Below the pieces are notes generated by a model. That model was not told where the DNA came from. It made no database searches and saw nothing but the letters and a program-made list of their open reading frames with translations. The position numbers and the translations under genes are program-made. Below, in pieces: positions 7,812 through 10,437 of a stretch of DNA of 10,437 nt. Position 1 is the stretch's first letter. Every line of letters starts with the position of its first letter. Origin of the DNA: Zygnema cylindricum (lineage: Eukaryota > Streptophyta > Zygnematophyceae > Zygnematales > Zygnemataceae); assembly GCA_037447655.1 (NCBI GenBank), contig JBBHKE010003424.1, forward strand, positions 1-10,437, read 5' to 3'.

Positions 7812-8175
7812 AACTCTGAGACCTCTATTAGCCCTCAAAGTATGCAGATCCAAAAGAAGTTAATCTAGATAGTGCCGACTCCTAGTTGATATAAACCAAA
7901 ATGACTGACCCCTTGACAGTCAAAACCCCAATATAGATTCACCCTTGTGAAATAACACTTTCTGTGTGCTCAGTTCCACCACAGAATACAAAGTTAGAAT
8001 ATGAGATTTGGATACATTTTCCCACTTTGACTTTCCCTTAGAAATACCACTACCTTGGCAGACAAAACCTCTGACCAACAACACCCTTATGTAGCCTTGA
8101 CACCCTTGAGTCCGCAGCAAAGAGAATCATTGAAAATGGTCAAGTAAATTGATAGTTATGGCTGCTCAAAGTTAG

Positions 8176-8184
8176 CCATTTATA
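8176..8184 (-). promoter_or_regulatory. TATA box of LTR copy B'
   Basis: TATAAATGG on the minus strand, just downstream in the sense direction of a perfect CTCTCT/AGAGAG hairpin (8192-8206, loop of 3). It is the best TATA match among the five family 1 copies. Confidence 0.5.
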
Positions 8185-8191
8185 CAAGGTG

Positions 8192-8206
8192 CTCTCTCGG
8201 AGAGAG
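8192..8206. repeat. CT/AG hairpin next to TATA, copy B'
   Basis: CTCTCT and AGAGAG pair around CGG. Equivalents occur at 10394-10408 (A'), 9502-9516 (B), 766-777 (A) and, weaker, 4432-4445 (C). It can also be read as a GAGA/CT element, as is common near plant promoters. Confidence 0.55.
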
Positions 8207-8265
8207 GGTCCTATCTACCAATTTTTTTTTAAGTCCTATCTCCCTCTAAAACTCTATCAACTGAA

Positions 8266-8296
8266 GTACGACACCAATTAAAATTCAATGTCGTAA
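8266..8296. repeat. Hairpin around inverted CCAAT, copy B'
   Basis: Homologous to 837-867. Seven central pairs hold; two inner pairs differ from copy A on both arms (G-C to A-T and A-T to C-G), keeping the pairing. The outermost and innermost pairs are lost. Confidence 0.5.
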
Positions 8297-8421
8297 AAAA
8301 AAGTACAGGTGCCGGTGTACTTTCTGTACGGCCATAGTACGACATGGCCAAAATATTGACACATGTCATATCTAGATTCATTTCCATAATCCTCGGAGTT
8401 GCCGCAATCCAATGTAGCTTT

Positions 8422-8431
8422 GCCACGTGTC
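8422..8431. promoter_or_regulatory. G-box/ABRE-like motif in LTR copy B'
   Basis: GCCACGTGTC contains the CACGTG core bound by plant bZIP and bHLH factors. Copy B has the palindrome GCCACGTGGC at the corresponding region (9280-9289). Function is not shown by sequence alone. Confidence 0.4.
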
Positions 8432-8714
8432 ACTCGATGTGGCAGTGATGGCAAATTGCAAAAATCCTACTCCGCGATCAGGGCATCCTTCGCGGCCGTC
8501 CGATTGAAAGTAGATTTCAATCGTGGCCGTCAAAAATACTTGCGCGGTATTCTTTTCGACGTCAGACAAAATGAGCGGTATTTATTTCGTAGCCGTACCG
8601 TACGTCGTACTTCACACAATTGTTTCTATGCAATATGTATATAGTTCTCGTTAAATGAACTAGTCTAATTATAACTATTTATATAACTATCATACACAAT
8701 ATACTCTATCCTAT

Positions 8715-8795
8715 AACCTAGACTATTAGGATAAGGTTACTGGTTACTGCGGGTTTAACGCAAGTAGGTACCAGGATCAAATCCTGGTTCCGTGA
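8715..8795 (+). other. tRNA-like module, antisense in LTR copy B'
   Basis: On the plus strand, TATTAGGATAAGGTTACTGG stands where the A box lies in other copies, and GGATCAAATCC (8774-8784) is a B-box-like site inside a perfect 5-bp stem, CCAGG/CCTGG (8771-8775 and 8783-8787), with a 7-nt loop, the geometry of a tRNA T arm. The rest of a cloverleaf is not convincing. Confidence 0.5.
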
Positions 8796-8950
8796 AACTA
8801 CCTTTTAGCAAACCCAATGAAACAACCGCCACTTCCCCAGTTGACAAGCATCCATGGCTAACCTCCGCTGGAAAGAGGTAATTAATAGTTCACTTCCCTA
8901 TTTTAGTTTTGCTTTAAAGAAATAGAGTGAGGATCAAAGGCGGGCCATAG

Positions 8951-8976
8951 CTGCCACCATATTTAGAAAGTGGCAG
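8951..8976. repeat. Perfect 7-bp hairpin
   Basis: CTGCCAC (8951-8957) and GTGGCAG (8970-8976) pair around a 12-nt loop, in the stretch between the GCCATGGCTC-equivalent and the tRNA-like module of copy B. I do not see it in the other copies. Confidence 0.5.
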
Positions 8977-9014
8977 TTTTTGAAATAAATGGTATTTTAC
9001 TAAAATGATTCCTA

Positions 9015-9080
9015 AGTCAAGATTTAAACCTGCGACCTCTGTATTCTCTATAGCCTAACGCCTTAACCATTAAGGCGTTT
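9015..9080 (-). other. tRNA-like module, antisense in LTR copy B
   Basis: On the minus strand, TTAATGGTTAAGGCG closely matches a plant tRNA D-loop/A box. It is followed by GAGGTCGCAGG and GGTTTAAATCT (9030-9020), a B-box-like site in a T-arm-like stem with a G.T pair. CGCCTTAA/TTAAGGCG (9059-9066 and 9070-9077) is also a perfect 8-bp palindrome. With the copy at 3880-3955 this is the clearest tRNA resemblance in the window. Confidence 0.55.
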
Positions 9081-9279
9081 CGAAACAATACACGTGACGG
9101 GTTTCATAAAAATATAAACATTAACCCAACAGCTAATTAACAGCAGACTACCCAAAAAAAGCAATTCCTGCATGTACGCAAATCTGAACCGTGTAAAATA
9201 TGTTTTGATCGGACGGGTAGCATCATAGCCGCCCCGCAAAGTGAGCTTTTGGCGGCATACCGAGATAGCGTGACGCGGT

Positions 9280-9289
9280 GCCACGTGGC
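9280..9289. promoter_or_regulatory. Palindromic G-box in LTR copy B
   Basis: GCCACGTGGC is a perfect 10-base G-box palindrome, a site type bound by plant bZIP/bHLH regulators. It lies about 240 bases upstream of the TATA-like CTATAAA. Confidence 0.42.
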
Positions 9290-9523
9290 GCCACATTATT
9301 TGATACCGGAGAAGATAGGAGGAGGAAACATGGCTTCCGATTTCACAGGTGTCACCTTGTAGACCTTGTCGTACAATGGTCCTACACTAAGTTCATCGCC
9401 CATTGTACCTTCTTGTACTATATAGTGTTCCTATTGGACTAGGGTTTAGTAGTAAGTAGTCATGAGTAGGCAGACCGAGACTTAGTAATATTTAGGTACC
9501 TCTCTCTCTAAGAGAGCTTGTAA

Positions 9524-9530
9524 CTATAAA
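9524..9530 (+). promoter_or_regulatory. TATA-like box of LTR copy B
   Basis: CTATAAA follows a CT/AG repeat hairpin, as in copies C and B'. It is a weaker match than TATAAATGG in B'. Confidence 0.42.
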
Positions 9531-9809
9531 GGTCATCCTTGACCAGCCATAACTTACTGCTCATGGGAGCAAATTCAGTGATTCTTTTTGCGTTTTGTAG
9601 AAACTAATGGTTTTAAAGTATTTTCTAGGTTTGAAAAGAAATAAAGAAGCCGAGGCAGTCTACCTCTAACTTCTCTCTCCAACTCTTAAACTTGTCGCAG
9701 TCACTGAGAAATTGGAGAGGAAGGTAGAGCCATGGCTACCTAGGCTATCCTGAGGTTTACGGGAAATTTAAATTAGTTAGGGTTTATTTATTTAAAAGGT
9801 ATGTGCCGG

Positions 9810-9877
9810 TAACAGGAATTGATCCTTGTACCTACCGGCCGCCATACAAGAAGTAGCCGGTAGCCTTAGCCGTTAAG
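9810..9877 (-). other. tRNA-like module, antisense in LTR copy A'
   Basis: On the minus strand, CTTAACGGCTAAGGCTACCG (A-box-like, 9877-9858) precedes GGATCAATTCC (9825-9815, B-box-like). It is nearly identical to the module in copy A and decayed from the tRNA consensus to the same degree. Confidence 0.45.
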
Positions 9878-10024
9878 TCTAGGATTAATGTTACGTAATA
9901 TATAGTTTGATAATTAATTAAATATATATATGTACGATAAATCATTTAACTGTAATAGATTACGGGATACATAGATCCGGTAATATATAAAGTACAGATT
10001 ACGGTACGGACTAAAACTCAATAC

Positions 10025-10059
10025 CGCGTATTTGTTTCCTAAGTGAAACAAATACCGCG
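10025..10059. repeat. Long hairpin in LTR copy A'
   Basis: GTATTTGTTTC (10028-10038) and GAAACAAATAC (10045-10055) pair perfectly over 11 bases around a 6-nt loop; CGC/GCG bases outside extend it past a one-base bulge. Copy A keeps only 8 pairs (1093-1100 with 1109-1116), so A' is closer to the ancestral form or has been corrected. Confidence 0.6.
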
Positions 10060-10305
10060 CATGTATTTATTACGGCTACGATTAAATTAGATTCTAATCG
10101 GACGGCCGCAATTAGCGGCGAGATCGCAAAGGAAGATTTTTTGCCGGTTTGTGGCCATCGCTACATCGGATGACGCGTGGCGAAATTATGTTGGATCGTG
10201 GATCTCTGGAGATTATGGCACCGAATCCGGATATGACATGTGTCGACATTTAGGCCATGTCGTACAATGTCGGTACCTAAAGTACACCAGCAGCTGTACT
10301 TTTGC

Positions 10306-10336
10306 GTACAGAACTCAATTCTGATTGGTTCCGTAC
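10306..10336. repeat. Hairpin around inverted CCAAT, copy A'
   Basis: GTACAGAAC (10306-10314) and GTTCCGTAC (10328-10336) pair with one mismatch around a loop ending in ATTGG (CCAAT inverted). Homologous to 837-867 on the other strand. Confidence 0.55.
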
Positions 10337-10437
10337 ATCAGTAGATAGAGTCTGTGAGAGAGATAGGACTTAGAAAAATTAGGAGATAGGACCCTCTCTC
10401 CCAGAGAGCTTCTGTACAAAAGGTCAACTTTGACCCT

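Larger units (their letters stand above)
7811..8890 (-). mobile_element. Family 1 copia LTR plus leader, copy B', minus-facing
   Basis: A fourth 5' module on the minus strand. It ends at the RT junction with AGAGGTCTCAGAGTTT, equivalent to the gag start in the left copy (where the first codon is ATG; here ATA). The leader (7811 to about 8150) is about 150 bp longer than in A. It keeps GGACTCAAGGG, ATAACTATCAATT, TATAAATGG (8184-8176), the CTCTCT-CGG-AGAGAG hairpin (8192-8206), the GTAC cluster (8266-8340), a G-box (8422-8431), ATCGGACGGCCGC (8504-8492) and an antisense tRNA-like module. It loses similarity around 8890, where copy B faces it. Gag after the start is absent, so it is a 5'-only fragment. 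Confidence 0.68.
8891..9595 (+). mobile_element. Family 1 copia LTR, copy B, truncated at both ends
   Basis: Plus-facing LTR copy, strongly diverged from A'. It keeps AAAGAAATAGAG and GCCATAGCTGCC near its start, the antisense tRNA-like module (9015-9080), GATCGGACGG (9209-9218), a palindromic G-box (9280-9289), three GTAC sites (9371-9418), CT/AG hairpin (9502-9516), CTATAAA (9524-9530) and CCATAACTTACTGCTC. It ends at GATTCTTTTTGCGTTT, exactly where the next LTR (A') begins with TGTAGAAAC, so A' inserted into or recombined with it. Its left end meets the oppositely facing B' near 8890, leaving neither with a full start. Confidence 0.6.
9596..10437 (+). mobile_element. Family 1 copia 5' LTR, copy A', cut by right edge
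   Basis: Starts TGTAGAAAC at 9596 and matches the minus-strand copy A almost base for base through to GGTCAACTTTGACCCT at the window end (equivalent to about 735-751). Shared landmarks in order: pyrimidine-rich tract, GTCGCAGTCACTGAG, GCCATGGCTAC, antisense tRNA-like module (9810-9877), AT-rich tract, ATCGGACGGCCGC (10097-10109), six GTAC sites (10262-10336), CCAAT hairpin (10306-10336) and CT/AG hairpin (10394-10408). The TATA position reads GTACAAAA, as in A. The leader and gag should follow beyond the edge. It contains about 30 bp near 10155-10185 that A lacks. Confidence 0.75.

Noticed and set aside
1-10437. Bacterial features (operons, ribosome binding sites, CRISPR, prophage)
   Set aside because: No Shine-Dalgarno-led genes, no regularly spaced direct repeats with spacers, and all protein similarity is to plant copia elements.

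Overview
This window looks like plant nuclear heterochromatin built from decayed retrotransposons. I see no intact host gene, no bacterial gene and no virus. The evidence is two Ty1/copia-type protein sets riddled with stops and frameshifts, several diverged copies of one long terminal repeat (LTR) plus leader, and no exon-like open sequence outside them. Nested, old and truncated copia elements fit a large-genome seed plant; I cannot name the species.

Family 1 (Tork-like by its integrase and gag motifs) supplies most of the DNA. Its 5' module, about 1 kb of LTR plus leader, occurs five times. Copy A is at 549-1550 (minus) and runs into a gag fragment that leaves the left edge (548-1). Copy C is at 3713-4650 (plus) and runs into a broken gag-protease-integrase-RT at 4651-7811. 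Copy B' is at 7811 to about 8890 (minus) and is cut at the gag start. Copy B is at about 8891-9595 (plus). Copy A' is at 9596-10437 (plus) and leaves the right edge. A and A' are close relatives (about 90% by eye) facing outward, so they form a long inverted repeat around about 8 kb. B, B' and C are much more diverged.

Family 2 supplies a minus-strand 3' end: RT C-terminal part and RNase H (3712-2819), a polypurine tract (2802-2796) and an LTR starting TGTTG at 2795. A second, opposite-facing copy of part of that LTR lies at 1551 to about 1925 and carries degenerate repeats of about 40 bp.

The RT gene is split. Its N-terminal half ends at 7811 on the plus strand, and a C-terminal half begins at 3712 on the minus strand. 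The segment with the YVDD active site is in neither. Every enzyme is damaged, although the integrase DD35E catalytic residues are still visible.

The most interesting material is in the family 1 LTR. It has an antisense tRNA-like A-box/B-box module at the same place in all five copies, a dense GTAC cluster, a hairpin with compensatory changes around an inverted CCAAT, and a CT/AG hairpin beside a TATA-like motif. No new system is demonstrated; these are leads read by eye without alignment software.
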